Notes: generated by a model not told the origin, from the letters alone. Numbered from the stretch's first letter, positions 16,554 to 24,802 are shown. The stretch is DNA of 34,770 bases from CAYTRP01 sp964625145 (GCA_964625145.1 CAZVAQ010000023.1:1-34770), one strand, 5' to 3'. Made by a program: numbers and translations.

Positions 16554-17726
16554 TTATAAAAAACAAATCATAAGTGCCCAACACCATTCCGCCAAAACGT
16601 GCAGCGGCACCAGCAACTCCCCTTCTCCCGGCCTCGCCGTCATCACCGCGGTCCGCACACCGGCCGAAGTGGACTGCTCAAACGTCAAAGTCACCTCATT
16701 TCCCGGCGAAAACGGCCCCAGCAGGAAATATCCCGAGCTGTCCGAGGCCGCCGTCATCATCAAACCGTCCGAAGGGCGCCGCGCCGTCACCAAAGTCCCC
16801 GCCGCCACATCGTTGGCGTCCGCCACTATGCCCGAGATGGTCTGGTCCGCCGGCCGCAGGATCATCGTTGGCAGGACCAACGGCTCCATGCCCTCCAACT
16901 TCACGATGGTCGATCGGGCGACCAGGCCGCCGTCCTCGATGACCTCCGCCCGGTAGTGCCTTCCCAGCTCCAGATCCGAGAAGACCGCCAGCCCTTCATC
17001 GTTCGTCCTCTCATGGTCGATCATCGCCACGGAGTTTATAGATGGCTGATGCGAAAGGAGTTGCACGAGAGCGCCCTCTCTCGGCACCCCCCGTCCGTCG
17101 ATGAGGCGAATACTCAACGCGCCGGTTTGTGCCTCCTCCTCCCGGGGTTCCAACGGGATGGGAGTCGCCGATCCGCGATCACCTCCGGCCAGAAACGCGG
17201 TCAGCGCGCGCACCTTTTCACCCAGCAAACTTTCCGGTTCGGGGCTGTTGCGAACGATGTCCTGAAGCGCCCGGGCGAATTCCTCGCGTTCGTCCGCCCC
17301 CATGGACCCGATGTCCTTCCGGTAGAGCCGCCAGGCCAGAATCGTGGCCGAGGCGCTGATTACGGTCTGGGGCGTTGCCGATAGGTACTGGTCATTGGCC
17401 AATTTGACCCGCAGGGCATCGGGATCCTTTACACCGGGGATTTCCACTTCCCCCAATTGGTTGGTGGTGACGGTGCGGGTTTCTTCCGAATCGGGGGAGG
17501 AGATGGTGAATTCCACGCCCGGCAACGGCATGCCCTCGAAGTCGCTGGCGCTGATGATCAGCAGTCTACCAGTCACTTCGGCGGCTTGCGCGGGAGTCTT
17601 CTCCTTCTGGGCCGCGTCGTCTTGAGCGGCCAAAGGGGCGATGGGGACGATCAGGAGCGGTAGACTGAGGGCCAAGGCCCAGTTCTTTGGCCCCGTCGGG
17701 GAGAGGAAACGCCATTTGGGGCTCAT
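16554..17726 (-). CDS. Secreted protein with carboxypeptidase-regulatory-like beta domains
   Basis: A 390-residue protein from ATG 17726 (the open frame extends to 18035 but runs back through parA). Its signal peptide has a hydrophobic core (about 16-34) ending in LAAQ. Three beta-sandwich segments resemble carboxypeptidase regulatory-like/peptidase-associated domains: about 49-130 (VTGRLLIISASD..PLPGVEFTI), about 200-285 (GALSIRLIDGRGVPREGALVQLL) and about 300-375 (ISGIVADANDVAAGTLVTARR). The short hydrophobic tail WCWALMICFL comes from an AT-rich end and may be a recent extension. Function is unknown; probably a periplasmic or surface structural protein. It is divergent from parA. Confidence 0.65.
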   Translation of the reverse strand: MSPKWRFLSPTGPKNWALALSLPLLIVPIAPLAAQDDAAQKEKTPAQAAEVTGRLLIISASDFEGMPLPGVEFTISSPDSEETRTVTTNQLGEVEIPGVKDPDALRVKLANDQYLSATPQTVISASATILAWRLYRKDIGSMGADEREEFARALQDIVRNSPEPESLLGEKVRALTAFLAGGDRGSATPIPLEPREEEAQTGALSIRLIDGRGVPREGALVQLLSHQPSINSVAMIDHERTNDEGLAVFSDLELGRHYRAEVIEDGGLVARSTIVKLEGMEPLVLPTMILRPADQTISGIVADANDVAAGTLVTARRPSDGLMMTAASDSSGYFLLGPFSPGNEVTLTFEQSTSAGVRTAVMTARPGEGELLVPLHVLAEWCWALMICFL

Positions 17727-17886
17727 GATTGCCGGTCCGCCCGCCATTTGGAGTCGTCGAAGAGTACCTTGATAAGGGATTTCGCGGGGGTCAATGGGGT
17801 TTGGTCGGGGTTTCACTTGACCGTGGCGCGGGAATGGCCGAGTTCGTTCCCATCGCGCGATAATTGGTGACAGAAAGAGAGCCTTG

Positions 17887-18789
17887 ATGACCACGACTGT
17901 TTCACGTGAAACACCGGGCTGGGATTCCGGCAACCCAACCGCCAACTCGGGAGGCCGTGTTTCACGTGAAACACGGCCCAACCCCCACATCATCGCCGTC
18001 ATCAACCAAAAGGGGGGCGTTGGCAAGACCACCACGGCCGTTTCTCTCGCCGCGGACCTCGCTCAACGCGGCTATTCCACCCTCCTGATCGACCTCGACC
18101 CCCAAGGCAACGCCACCACCGCCCTCGGCGTCGATCTCGACACCCCGGGAAACCCCACCACCTACGATCTGCTCTTCGAGCCGGAAACCGTCCCGGGGCC
18201 CATTGTCCTCCCCGAACCACTCCCCCATCTCTTCCCCGGTTCCGCCTCCCTCATTCGGGCGGATATCGACCTGTTGGGCCTCGGAGACCATCGCGACCGC
18301 ATTCTCCGCGACCGGTTGACCAATCTCCCGCACCGTTATGACTTTCTGATTCTGGATTCGCCCCCCTCCCTTGGCATCCTGACCCTCAACATCCTCATCG
18401 CCAGCCGGCATGTTCTGATCCCCGTCCAGTGCGAATATCTGGCCCTCGAAGGCCTCAGCATGCTCCTTCAGACTCTGGAGCAGATCACCCAAAGCCATAA
18501 CCCGGACCTCAAGGTCCTCGGCTGCCTGGTCACCATGAGTGACCTGCGCACCACCCTCGGCCAGTCCGTCGTGGCAGAACTCCGCCAGCACCTCCCGGAT
18601 CTCGTCTTCGACACGATGATCCCCCGCACGGTCCGGTTGAGCGAATGTCCCAGCCACGGGAAGACCATTTTCCAGTACGATCGCTGGGGCGCCGGATCGC
18701 GCAGCTACGAAGGCCTCACGAATGAAGTACTGACACGACTGAGTTTACCGAAGCGGGCAGACCAAGTCGAACCCGTTGCCAAGTCCTGA
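17887..18789 (+). CDS. parA: Chromosome partitioning ATPase ParA (Soj)
   Basis: A 300-residue deviant-Walker ATPase that binds the nucleoid and moves ParB-parS complexes during chromosome segregation. It shows KGGVGKTT (42-49) with the signature lysine, LIDLDPQGNATTALG, LILDSPPSLG and PVQCEYLALEGL. ATG 17887 follows an AGAGAG purine run by about 6 nt; no in-frame alternative start lies between it and the Walker motif. Consequently both parS sites are translated, each giving Val-Ser-Arg-Glu-Thr (residues 5-9 and 25-29) in a roughly 33-residue N-terminal extension. parB follows 41 nt downstream. Confidence 0.95.
   Translation: MTTTVSRETPGWDSGNPTANSGGRVSRETRPNPHIIAVINQKGGVGKTTTAVSLAADLAQRGYSTLLIDLDPQGNATTALGVDLDTPGNPTTYDLLFEPETVPGPIVLPEPLPHLFPGSASLIRADIDLLGLGDHRDRILRDRLTNLPHRYDFLILDSPPSLGILTLNILIASRHVLIPVQCEYLALEGLSMLLQTLEQITQSHNPDLKVLGCLVTMSDLRTTLGQSVVAELRQHLPDLVFDTMIPRTVRLSECPSHGKTIFQYDRWGAGSRSYEGLTNEVLTRLSLPKRADQVEPVAKS
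17898..17913. promoter_or_regulatory. parS site 1 (ParB-binding palindrome)
   Basis: A perfect 16-bp palindrome TGTTTCACGTGAAACA, identical to the widely conserved bacterial chromosomal parS consensus. It begins 11 nt after the A of the parA ATG and lies within the coding sequence. Confidence 0.95.
17953..17978. promoter_or_regulatory. parS site 2 within a 26-bp palindrome
   Basis: A second perfect TGTTTCACGTGAAACA (17958-17973), flanked by GGCCG and CGGCC so that symmetry extends to 26 bp. It lies 60 bp (centre to centre) from site 1, in the same reading frame of parA. Two closely spaced sites could nucleate ParB and also repress parAB. Confidence 0.95.
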
Positions 18790-18830
18790 TCTCACCCTGT
18801 TCCCGATTCCCACCCGCGAGGTCACCACCC

Positions 18831-19802
18831 ATGAGCCACCGCCGCAAACAAGCCCTCGGCCGCGGACTGGGCGCCCTTCTGGGCCCCCAACGCCCCCATC
18901 CCCCCGTGTTCCCGGTCGCGCCTCACGAGGCCGAGTCCCCCAATCACACCGCCTCGGGCGCCGGGGTGGCGGTACAGGCGGAACCCGCCAATGTTCTGGA
19001 ACTCCCCATCGACAAGATCGAGCCGAACCCCCGCCAACCCCGTACCGTCTTCGACCAGGAGAAGCTGCAGGAGCTTGCCGAGTCCATCAAGACCCACGGT
19101 GTGCTGCAGCCCCTGCTCGTCACGGTTGGCAAGGACGGTGGCTATACCCTCTTGGCGGGGGAGCGGCGCCTGCGGGCTTCCGAGTTGGCGGGGCTGGAGA
19201 AGGTCCCGGTCCGCCTCTTCGAAGCCAACGAAGTCCAGCAGCTCGAACTCGCCATTATTGAGAACGTCCAGCGCGACGACCTGAACCCGGTGGAAGAGGC
19301 CCGAGGCTACCAGGCGCTCATGGACTCCTTCCAATACACGCAGGAGCAGATCGCCAAGAGTGTCGGCAAGTCCCGTGTGGCGATTGCTAACTCATTGAGA
19401 TTATTGAAGTTAACTGAAAATTGCCTGCGCTCGCTGCAGGCAGGCGAGATCTCGGCCGGTCATGCCCGGGCGATTCTGATGCTCCCCCACGCCACGCAAC
19501 AGGAGCTCCTGCGCAAGGAGATCATCGATGGAGGCCTGTCCGTGCGGGAAGCCGAGGCCCGCGCGAGGGCAATTCTGGAGGGCCGGGCGGAGCCCGCGAA
19601 GCGTCCTGCAAAACAAGTAGCGTCAGACGCGAAGGAAGATCTTGACGTTCATGCACTGGAGGAGAAATTGACGCTCCGACTGGGATGCAAGGTCCGCATC
19701 CGTACGCGCGGAAATGGCACTTCCGGGACGATGGAGGTTGCCTGGCGCAATCTGGATGACATGGACCGGATCCTCGACCTCCTGCAGGTGAGCGCCGACT
19801 AA
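18831..19802 (+). CDS. parB: Chromosome partitioning protein ParB (Spo0J)
   Basis: A 323-residue CTP-dependent DNA clamp that loads at parS. The N terminus RKQALGRGLGALLG (5-18) is the ParA-stimulating Arg/Lys segment. The CTP-binding domain carries NPRQPR (66-71), GERR (110-113) and ENVQRDDLN (144-152). The HTH parS-reader lies at about 170-190 (TQEQIAKSVGKSRVAIANSLR), and a C-terminal dimerisation segment ends the protein. GAGG lies about 9 nt before the ATG. Codons around 19385-19425 (the HTH) are unusually AT-rich and rare for this genome. It forms an operon with parA and is followed by tolQ after 57 nt. Confidence 0.95.
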   Translation: MSHRRKQALGRGLGALLGPQRPHPPVFPVAPHEAESPNHTASGAGVAVQAEPANVLELPIDKIEPNPRQPRTVFDQEKLQELAESIKTHGVLQPLLVTVGKDGGYTLLAGERRLRASELAGLEKVPVRLFEANEVQQLELAIIENVQRDDLNPVEEARGYQALMDSFQYTQEQIAKSVGKSRVAIANSLRLLKLTENCLRSLQAGEISAGHARAILMLPHATQQELLRKEIIDGGLSVREAEARARAILEGRAEPAKRPAKQVASDAKEDLDVHALEEKLTLRLGCKVRIRTRGNGTSGTMEVAWRNLDDMDRILDLLQVSAD

Positions 19803-19859
19803 CACACTCGCCGACGCCTGCGCCGGGGTCACACCCCCTCCCCCAGGGAGAACAGCGAC

Positions 19860-20587
19860 GTGGCGTCCATGACATCGATTCTTGCCATCAATTGGGGCGT
19901 CGACCTCGTGACTGCCATCATGCAGTCCGACGTCATCGGCATGCTCTGCCTGCTCATTCTGGCCGGGCTGTCGATCCATTCCGGTTACTGTATGTTTGCC
20001 AAATACTGGGAGTCCGGCACGCCAAGAAGGAGTCGGAACTGTTCGTGGAGGACTGCCTGGAAGGGCACAAATCCCTGCCGGAGATCTACAAGGCCGCCCG
20101 GAACTATCCGAACTCCCCCCTGGCCGCGCTCCTGCGCGAGGCCTACGTCGAGTATGAAACCGACATTCGCGACACTTCCCCCCGCGAAATGTCCCTCGAA
20201 CACCGCGTGCAGCTCTCGAAGACCAGCGTCGAAAGCGCCCTTGAGCGCACCATCGCCGCCGAGATGCGCAAGATGGAGAACAACCTCGTGACGCTGGCGA
20301 CCGCCTCCACCATCGCGCCGTTCATCGGATTGTTCGGCACGGTGTGGGGCGTGCTCGGCGCGTTCCAGGCCCTGGGAAGGGAAGGAAACGCGAACTTGGA
20401 AACCCTCGCGCCGGGTATTGCCACCGCCCTGACCACCACGATCTTCGGCCTGATTGTCGCCATCCCGGCCACGATCATGTACAACCATTTGGCCGGGACC
20501 ATTGCCCATCTCAGCAGCCAGATGGATTCCTTCGCCCACGAGTTGAGCAACGTCTTCCAGAAGCACCTCCTGCGGAGAGGCAAGTAA
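19860..20587 (+). CDS. tolQ: TolQ/ExbB/MotA proton-channel subunit, apparently frameshifted
   Basis: Energises TolA/TonB-type transducers with TolR/ExbD by proton flow across the inner membrane. The N-terminal part (SDVIGMLCLLILAGLSIHSGYCMFAKYW), the first membrane helix, reads in the frame of GTG 19860 (GGGAG 9 nt upstream). The rest (HAKKESELFVEDCLEG through TIAPFIGLFGTVWGVLGAF and ALTTTIFGLIVAIPATIMYN, the channel helices) reads in a different frame ending at 20587. The switch lies at about 20008-20022 and fits one missing base near 20013-20017. No slippery heptamer is visible, so a sequencing or assembly indel is likelier than programmed frameshifting; a recent mutation is possible. Split pieces may be annotated as 19860-20291 and 19892-20587. 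Confidence 0.85.
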
Positions 20588-20616
20588 AGTTCCGGGTTCC
20601 GGGCGATTCGGGTTGG
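20588..20616 (+). repeat. Word tract after tolQ
   Basis: GTTCCGGGTTCCGGG-type words begin immediately after the tolQ TAA. The remaining spacer to tolR shows nothing else except the tolR ribosome binding site. Confidence 0.6.
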
Positions 20617-20681
20617 AAGCGGCTGGTTGGCGTCCGAAGCAAGTTTGGAATTTGCGGTCCTGAAGAAGTGAGGTTGGTTCC

Positions 20682-21116
20682 ATGCGTCGCCGTCGTGCAG
20701 TCAACAAGCCCACTGCAGCCATCAATGTGACGTCCTTGTTGGACATCACATTTGTGCTGCTGATCGCGTTCATGATCGTGGCGCCGGCTTTGCGTCACGG
20801 CGTGGAGCTTGACTTGCCTCGTGTGCGGGAAGCGCCCGGGCTGAAGCAGGACAAGCCGGCCACGCTGGTGGTCCGGTACTCCATGACCGGAATGGACATC
20901 GAGCTGGATGGTCAATATCTCACGCTTGACAACTTGACGCCTCGTTTGCAGGAAGAGGCGGTCAAGTTCGAGCGCTATACCCTGACCATCTCCGGCGACC
21001 GGCGCGTGCCTTGGGAACAAATGGCCCAAGTGATCACCGCGATCCGGAACGCTGGAGTTGAGAACATCGGCATCCTGACGTTGCCGGCCACTGAGGTGGC
21101 GGGAGCTGTAAGCTAA
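20682..21116 (+). CDS. tolR: TolR/ExbD family protein
   Basis: A 144-residue single-pass inner-membrane protein. The cytoplasmic N terminus is followed by one membrane helix (about 18-38) bearing the conserved proton-relay aspartate Asp21 in SLLDITFVLLIAFM. A periplasmic domain of about 100 residues ends with a typical ExbD beta-alpha segment (GDRRVPWEQMAQVITAIRNAG). It pairs with TolQ to form the proton-driven motor. GAGG lies 8 nt before the ATG. Its TAA shares a base with the ATG of the next gene (TAATG), indicating coupled translation with the TonB-like partner. Confidence 0.92.
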   Translation: MRRRRAVNKPTAAINVTSLLDITFVLLIAFMIVAPALRHGVELDLPRVREAPGLKQDKPATLVVRYSMTGMDIELDGQYLTLDNLTPRLQEEAVKFERYTLTISGDRRVPWEQMAQVITAIRNAGVENIGILTLPATEVAGAVS

Positions 21117-22081
21117 TGCGGCAAAACGACCGGGCAGTCGGCGTCGCCGGGACGGTTGTGCTTCACGTCCTGCTGGCGGGGATCGTGTTGGCGACCACGC
21201 TTCAAACCAAGGCGGTCTCCTTCGATCAGATGGCCTCCGCGGCCCCCGCGCCGGTGGAAGTCTCCTTGGCGGACTTGGCTCCCCTGGAGACCCCGCAGGC
21301 GACTCCTCCCCCAAAGAATGATCCGCTCAAGGACGAGCCGCCCCCCAACCCGAAGGACATCATCATTCCGAAGGAAGCGACCCCGACCCCGCGGCCGACT
21401 CCCACGCCCACCCCTCGCCCGTCGGCAACGCCCACGCCGAAGCCAACGGCCACGCCCACACCAATACCCACCGCCACGGCGACACCGGTGCCCACGGCGA
21501 CACCGAAGCCGACGGCGACGCCCACCCCGAAGCCGACGGCCACGCCAAAGCCAACCCCGCGCCCGACGGCGACTCCCAAACCGACGGCCACGCCGCGCCC
21601 TTCGCTCTCCGCGGAGGAGATTCGTCGACTCCGGGAGGAGGCCAACATCTCGCCTACGGGCCGTCCCTCGACGGGCAGCACCACCCGGACCCCTCCCCCC
21701 GGCACCACACCGGTGCGCGGCGGGAGGCCGGGTTCCGGCGGCAACGGCCCCGCGACAGCTCCGGCAGGCCATACGGTTGGTTCGGCGACCCTGGCTGGGA
21801 GCGAACTGCCGTCCTCCTACGTGACCGCGGCGCTGCGCCATGTGGGGCGCTTCTACAATGTCCCGCCGGACAAGCGCGGTGAGCAGACGTGCGTGGTGCG
21901 GTTCACGATCCTGAAGTCCGGCGAAATCCGGAACATCGTCGTGTCGAAATCCTCGGGCGACGGAGAACGGGACCAAATGGCGGTCAAGGCCCTGCAGGAC
22001 GCCAAGCGCTTCTCGCCATTGCCGGACAGCTACCGGAAAGAGAGCTTCACGGGGGAGATCACGTTCACGTACAAGCAGTAG
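21116..22081 (+). CDS. TonB/TolA-like energy transducer with a Pro/Thr-rich linker
   Basis: A 321-residue protein. An N-terminal membrane anchor (about 9-29) is followed by a Pro-rich stretch, then a long Thr-Pro linker (about 88-165; TPTPKPTATPTPIPTATATP-like) expected to form an extended periplasmic rod. A variable Gly/Thr linker and a C-terminal TonB-type domain (about 225-321) follow, with ALRHVGRFYNVPPDKRGE, VVRFTILKSGEIRNIVV and ITFTYK. The domain resembles TonB/TolA C termini that contact outer-membrane partners. It completes the TolQ-TolR operon. Whether it serves Tol-Pal-like envelope upkeep or TonB-dependent uptake is open; no Pal, TolB or TonB receptor is nearby. It overlaps tolR by 1 nt. 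Confidence 0.88.
   Translation: MRQNDRAVGVAGTVVLHVLLAGIVLATTLQTKAVSFDQMASAAPAPVEVSLADLAPLETPQATPPPKNDPLKDEPPPNPKDIIIPKEATPTPRPTPTPTPRPSATPTPKPTATPTPIPTATATPVPTATPKPTATPTPKPTATPKPTPRPTATPKPTATPRPSLSAEEIRRLREEANISPTGRPSTGSTTRTPPPGTTPVRGGRPGSGGNGPATAPAGHTVGSATLAGSELPSSYVTAALRHVGRFYNVPPDKRGEQTCVVRFTILKSGEIRNIVVSKSSGDGERDQMAVKALQDAKRFSPLPDSYRKESFTGEITFTYKQ
21379..21603 (+). repeat. Low-complexity Thr-Pro coding repeat
   Basis: Imperfect 6- to 12-nt units of the form ACGCCCACNCCGAAGCC encode alternating Thr/Pro/Ala/Lys. Such tracts expand and contract easily, so the linker length may vary between strains or be misassembled. Confidence 0.75.
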
Positions 22082-22129
22082 GTCTTGAGGATGTAAAGTT
22101 TCAGTCGAATTCTTATCCTTGGTGACAAT

Positions 22130-22918
22130 ATGGCGATGCGGGTAATTGGTCGGGACAGTGACCGCGTGAAGGAGTGGCGGTCGCTCTCCCGGCGCGAGGG
22201 CCGGATGGCTCTGCGGCGGTTTCTGGCGGAGGGTCCCCACCTGGTGGAGGAGGCATTGCGCGGTGAACGATGCCGCCCGGTGACGCTGCTGGTTTCCCAC
22301 GAATACACCGGGGCATTGCCGCCCGGGGCGCAGAATGTGGAGGTGGTGAGCCTGTCGCCGAAGACCTTCGACCTGGTCAGCGATGCGCAAGCTCCGCAGG
22401 GGATCGCCGCGGTGTGCGAGCTGCCGGCCGACGATACGGTCCCGCCCCGGCCGGGGCGTTGGATCCTGGCGGAGGAGGTGCAGGATCCGGGGCATGTGGG
22501 TACCTTGATCCGCACGGCCCACGGGGCCGGATGGTCGGGCGTGGTGTTTGGACCTGCCAGCGCGGATCCGTTCTCGCCAAAGGCGGTCCGGGCCAGTCAG
22601 GGTTCCATCTTCCATGTGCCGACGGTGCGGGCGGAAATTGGAGAATGGGTGACCGAGCTGCGGCACCTGGGGTGCCGCGTCGTGGCCAGCGTGGTGCGCG
22701 GCGGTGCGGACTATCGCGGCGCGGCGGGGGAGGGGCTTTCGGGGCTGGCGCTGTTGCTGGGGGGCGAGGCGCGGGGACTCTCGCCGGAATTGGCCGGCAT
22801 GGCGGACGCGCAAGTCACGATTCCGCTGCCGGGCGGGGCTGAATCACTCAGCCTGCCCGTGGCAGCGGGGATTCTCGTGTTTGGCCTGGTTCAGGAGGAA
22901 CGGTGCCAGGGAGCGTAA
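22130..22918 (+). CDS. TrmH/SpoU family RNA 2'-O-methyltransferase
   Basis: A SPOUT methyltransferase of 262 residues, expected to methylate a ribose 2'-OH in tRNA or rRNA using SAM. An N-terminal substrate-binding domain (about 1-100) with RRFLAEGPHLVEEAL is followed by the trefoil-knot catalytic domain: motif 1 DPGHVGTLIRTA (119-130), motif 2 LLLGGEARGLSPEL and motif 3 IPLPGGAESLSLPVAAGI. Two deviations from the usual family are visible: His122 where motif 1 normally has Asn, and SLSLP where motif 3 has SLNVS. Target and activity are therefore uncertain. There is no strong Shine-Dalgarno. The 3' end overlaps the convergent lipoprotein gene by 28 nt. Confidence 0.88.
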   Translation: MAMRVIGRDSDRVKEWRSLSRREGRMALRRFLAEGPHLVEEALRGERCRPVTLLVSHEYTGALPPGAQNVEVVSLSPKTFDLVSDAQAPQGIAAVCELPADDTVPPRPGRWILAEEVQDPGHVGTLIRTAHGAGWSGVVFGPASADPFSPKAVRASQGSIFHVPTVRAEIGEWVTELRHLGCRVVASVVRGGADYRGAAGEGLSGLALLLGGEARGLSPELAGMADAQVTIPLPGGAESLSLPVAAGILVFGLVQEERCQGA

Positions 22919-23313
22919 AGCTCGGCGCGGCGCTGGGCGCTGCGGTCGCTGATGACGTGGAAGCGGATCTGGTCGCCGGTGATTTCATAGCGATACTTGC
23001 CGGGGACGCCTGGGGAAACATCCAGCGACGGGTCGTTTGTGAAGACGATGATGTTGCGGGCGGCGGTGGTGTAGGTGCCCCAGATGTCGCGGCTGAAATC
23101 GCCGTCCATGTCGACTTCAAAGTAGCCATGGTCGGTCAGGGTCATGCGGATGGCTGCGCGGCCCTCGGTGGCGTCCTTGTAATACTGCCCCTGAACCGAC
23201 GGCGGATCGGCGGGCATGTAGGTGAAATCACGCCGGCCGCAGCCAACGAGAACGATCAGGGCGGCGGCGGCGAGCATCACGCCCCCGAATGAAAGCACAC
23301 GGGTCATCTTCAT
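22891..23313 (-). CDS. Lipocalin-like lipoprotein, hypothetical
   Basis: A 140-residue protein with a lipoprotein signal (hydrophobic 11-24, lipobox LVGC, acylated Cys25). The mature part looks like a small all-beta lipocalin-type fold: a GQYYK start, alternating strands (AAIRMTLTDHGYFEVDMDG), an IWGTYTTAARNIIVFTND strand pair and PGKYRYEITGDQIRFHVISDRSAQRRAEL near the end. This resembles small ligand-binding lipoproteins, but no specific family is certain. ATG 23313 has a weak GGGAG 12 nt upstream. It is convergent with and overlaps the 3' end of the SpoU gene, and is divergent from the S41 peptidase gene across a 169-nt spacer. Confidence 0.7.
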   Translation of the reverse strand: MKMTRVLSFGGVMLAAAALIVLVGCGRRDFTYMPADPPSVQGQYYKDATEGRAAIRMTLTDHGYFEVDMDGDFSRDIWGTYTTAARNIIVFTNDPSLDVSPGVPGKYRYEITGDQIRFHVISDRSAQRRAELYAPWHRSS

Positions 23314-23482
23314 GAGACGGTGACTCCCGGGATCATGGTCCTCAAAACGCTATCGAATTTGAGGATACATCCACTCCGGGTTGGTGGGTGCAAGCAGGAA
23401 TGAGATGGTTTGGGGCGGGAGGAGCTTGACGGCGCTGGCCAGGAGACGGAGGGAAAGTCCCAAGCCCTTAAGGAGAGCAGCC
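23314..23482. promoter_or_regulatory. Divergent promoter region, lipoprotein / S41 peptidase
   Basis: The spacer between two divergent genes must hold both promoters. The only certain element is AAGGAG at 23470-23475, the ribosome binding site of the S41 gene. No clear promoter hexamers were found. Confidence 0.35.
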
Positions 23483-24802
23483 ATGCCGTCGCTTCGCCCC
23501 TTGCTGGTGCTGATGATGCTGCTGGCCGCGTCCGTGCTGCGCGCGGCGCCCGTGGTGGTGGAAACCGATCCCCCCAATGGCGCGCGCGACGTCGATCCTA
23601 CACTGGAGTTCATTCGCGTCACATTCTCCGAACCCATGAGCCAGAATGGCTGGTCCTGGTGCGGGGGAGGGTACGCTTATCCCGAAGTTGCCGCGGCTCC
23701 CTTTTTCGAGGACGAGCGCACGGCCGTGCTCCCGGTGAAGCTGGAGCCGCAGCATTCCTACACCGTCTCCGTGAACTGCCCCTCCGCGGAAAACTTCCGC
23801 AGCGCCGACGGCGCCGGCGCCGAGCGCCATGTCCTGCGCTTCACGACCGGATGGGGCGATCCTTTGCTGGCCAGCACGGATCCGCAGAATCTGGCGGCGT
23901 ACAACACGCTGGTCGAGCTGCTGGCCGGGCGGTATTCCTATGTCGACCGGACCGGATACGATTGGCGGGCTGCCTTGGAGGGGGAGAAGGATCACCTGCT
24001 GAACTCGCCAAACCCGACCGAGTGGGCCGTGCGCCTGCTGCCGCTGCTGGAGCCCTTCCACGACAAGCACCTGCGCGTCATCATGCCGGACGGCGAGAGC
24101 GTCGGGACATGGCATTCCCCGGGCCGCTACAACGCCAATCCCGCCGCCATCGAACGCCGCTTCGGGCCGCTCAAGCACTTTGGCAGGATCGCCTCCACCG
24201 GCGGCACAGGCGATGTTGCCTACCTCGCCATCCACACGTGGTCTGGTGATAGGAATGATACACATCTTCTACATCAGATACTTGATAAAGCCCAGACTAA
24301 ACAAGTGATAATCCTCGACGTGCGCGGCAATGGTGGCGGCGACGAGCTGCAGGCGCGCGAAATCGCCGCGCGGTTCCTGAAGGAGGGCGAGGGCGGCACC
24401 TATGCGCGCAACCGCATCCGCGACCCGGAGGCACCCGACGGCTGGACGCCCTGGTACGACCGCGTCGTGAAACCCGCCCCCGCGGAAAAGCACGTCGGTG
24501 CGCGGGTGCTGCTGCTGCAGGGGCCCGTGTGCCTGTCGAGCAATGAATCGTTCATCAAGATGATGAAATTGTCGCCAAGGGTAAGAACATTTGGGGCGAC
24601 GACCGGCGGCAGCTCCGCGCGGCCACAGCGGCATTCCCTGCCGAACGGCATCGAGATCTCCCTGCCGACCTGGTGGACGACGCTGCCGGACGGCACGCCC
24701 CTGGAGGGGAACGGCATCCCCCCCGACATCGCCGTGGATGGGGATTTTGTGGCGGATGATCCGGTGTTGGTGCGGGCTTTGGAGGAGGCGAGCCTGAAAT
24801 AA
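23483..24802 (+). CDS. Secreted S41-family (tail-specific/tricorn-like) peptidase with an Ig-like domain
   Basis: A 439-residue protein from ATG 23483 (AAGGAG 7 nt upstream). The signal peptide ends near AAP (residue 21-23). An Ig-like Big_5 type domain (about 25-125; DPPNGARDVDPTLEFIRVTFSEPM) is followed by an S41 catalytic region with LDVRGNGGGDE, VCLSSNESF (presumed nucleophile Ser352 by the S-x-x-E pattern) and GATTGGSSA. Family members cleave C-terminal tails of periplasmic substrates or degrade peptides; no PDZ domain is seen. Codons at about 24240-24312 are abruptly AT-rich. The stop is followed immediately by a word tract. Confidence 0.85.
   Translation: MPSLRPLLVLMMLLAASVLRAAPVVVETDPPNGARDVDPTLEFIRVTFSEPMSQNGWSWCGGGYAYPEVAAAPFFEDERTAVLPVKLEPQHSYTVSVNCPSAENFRSADGAGAERHVLRFTTGWGDPLLASTDPQNLAAYNTLVELLAGRYSYVDRTGYDWRAALEGEKDHLLNSPNPTEWAVRLLPLLEPFHDKHLRVIMPDGESVGTWHSPGRYNANPAAIERRFGPLKHFGRIASTGGTGDVAYLAIHTWSGDRNDTHLLHQILDKAQTKQVIILDVRGNGGGDELQAREIAARFLKEGEGGTYARNRIRDPEAPDGWTPWYDRVVKPAPAEKHVGARVLLLQGPVCLSSNESFIKMMKLSPRVRTFGATTGGSSARPQRHSLPNGIEISLPTWWTTLPDGTPLEGNGIPPDIAVDGDFVADDPVLVRALEEASLK

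Noticed and set aside
17817..17864. parA promoter from TTGACC (17817) and GATAAT (17859)
   Set aside because: The spacing of about 36 nt is far from the 16-18 nt expected for a sigma-70 promoter.
20001..20030. Programmed -1 frameshifting in tolQ
   Set aside because: No X-XXY-YYZ slippery heptamer and no clear downstream hairpin; an indel explains the shift more simply.
21379..21603. Possible CRISPR or tandem array
   Set aside because: The repetition is in-frame Thr-Pro coding within the TonB-like linker, without regular repeat-spacer structure.
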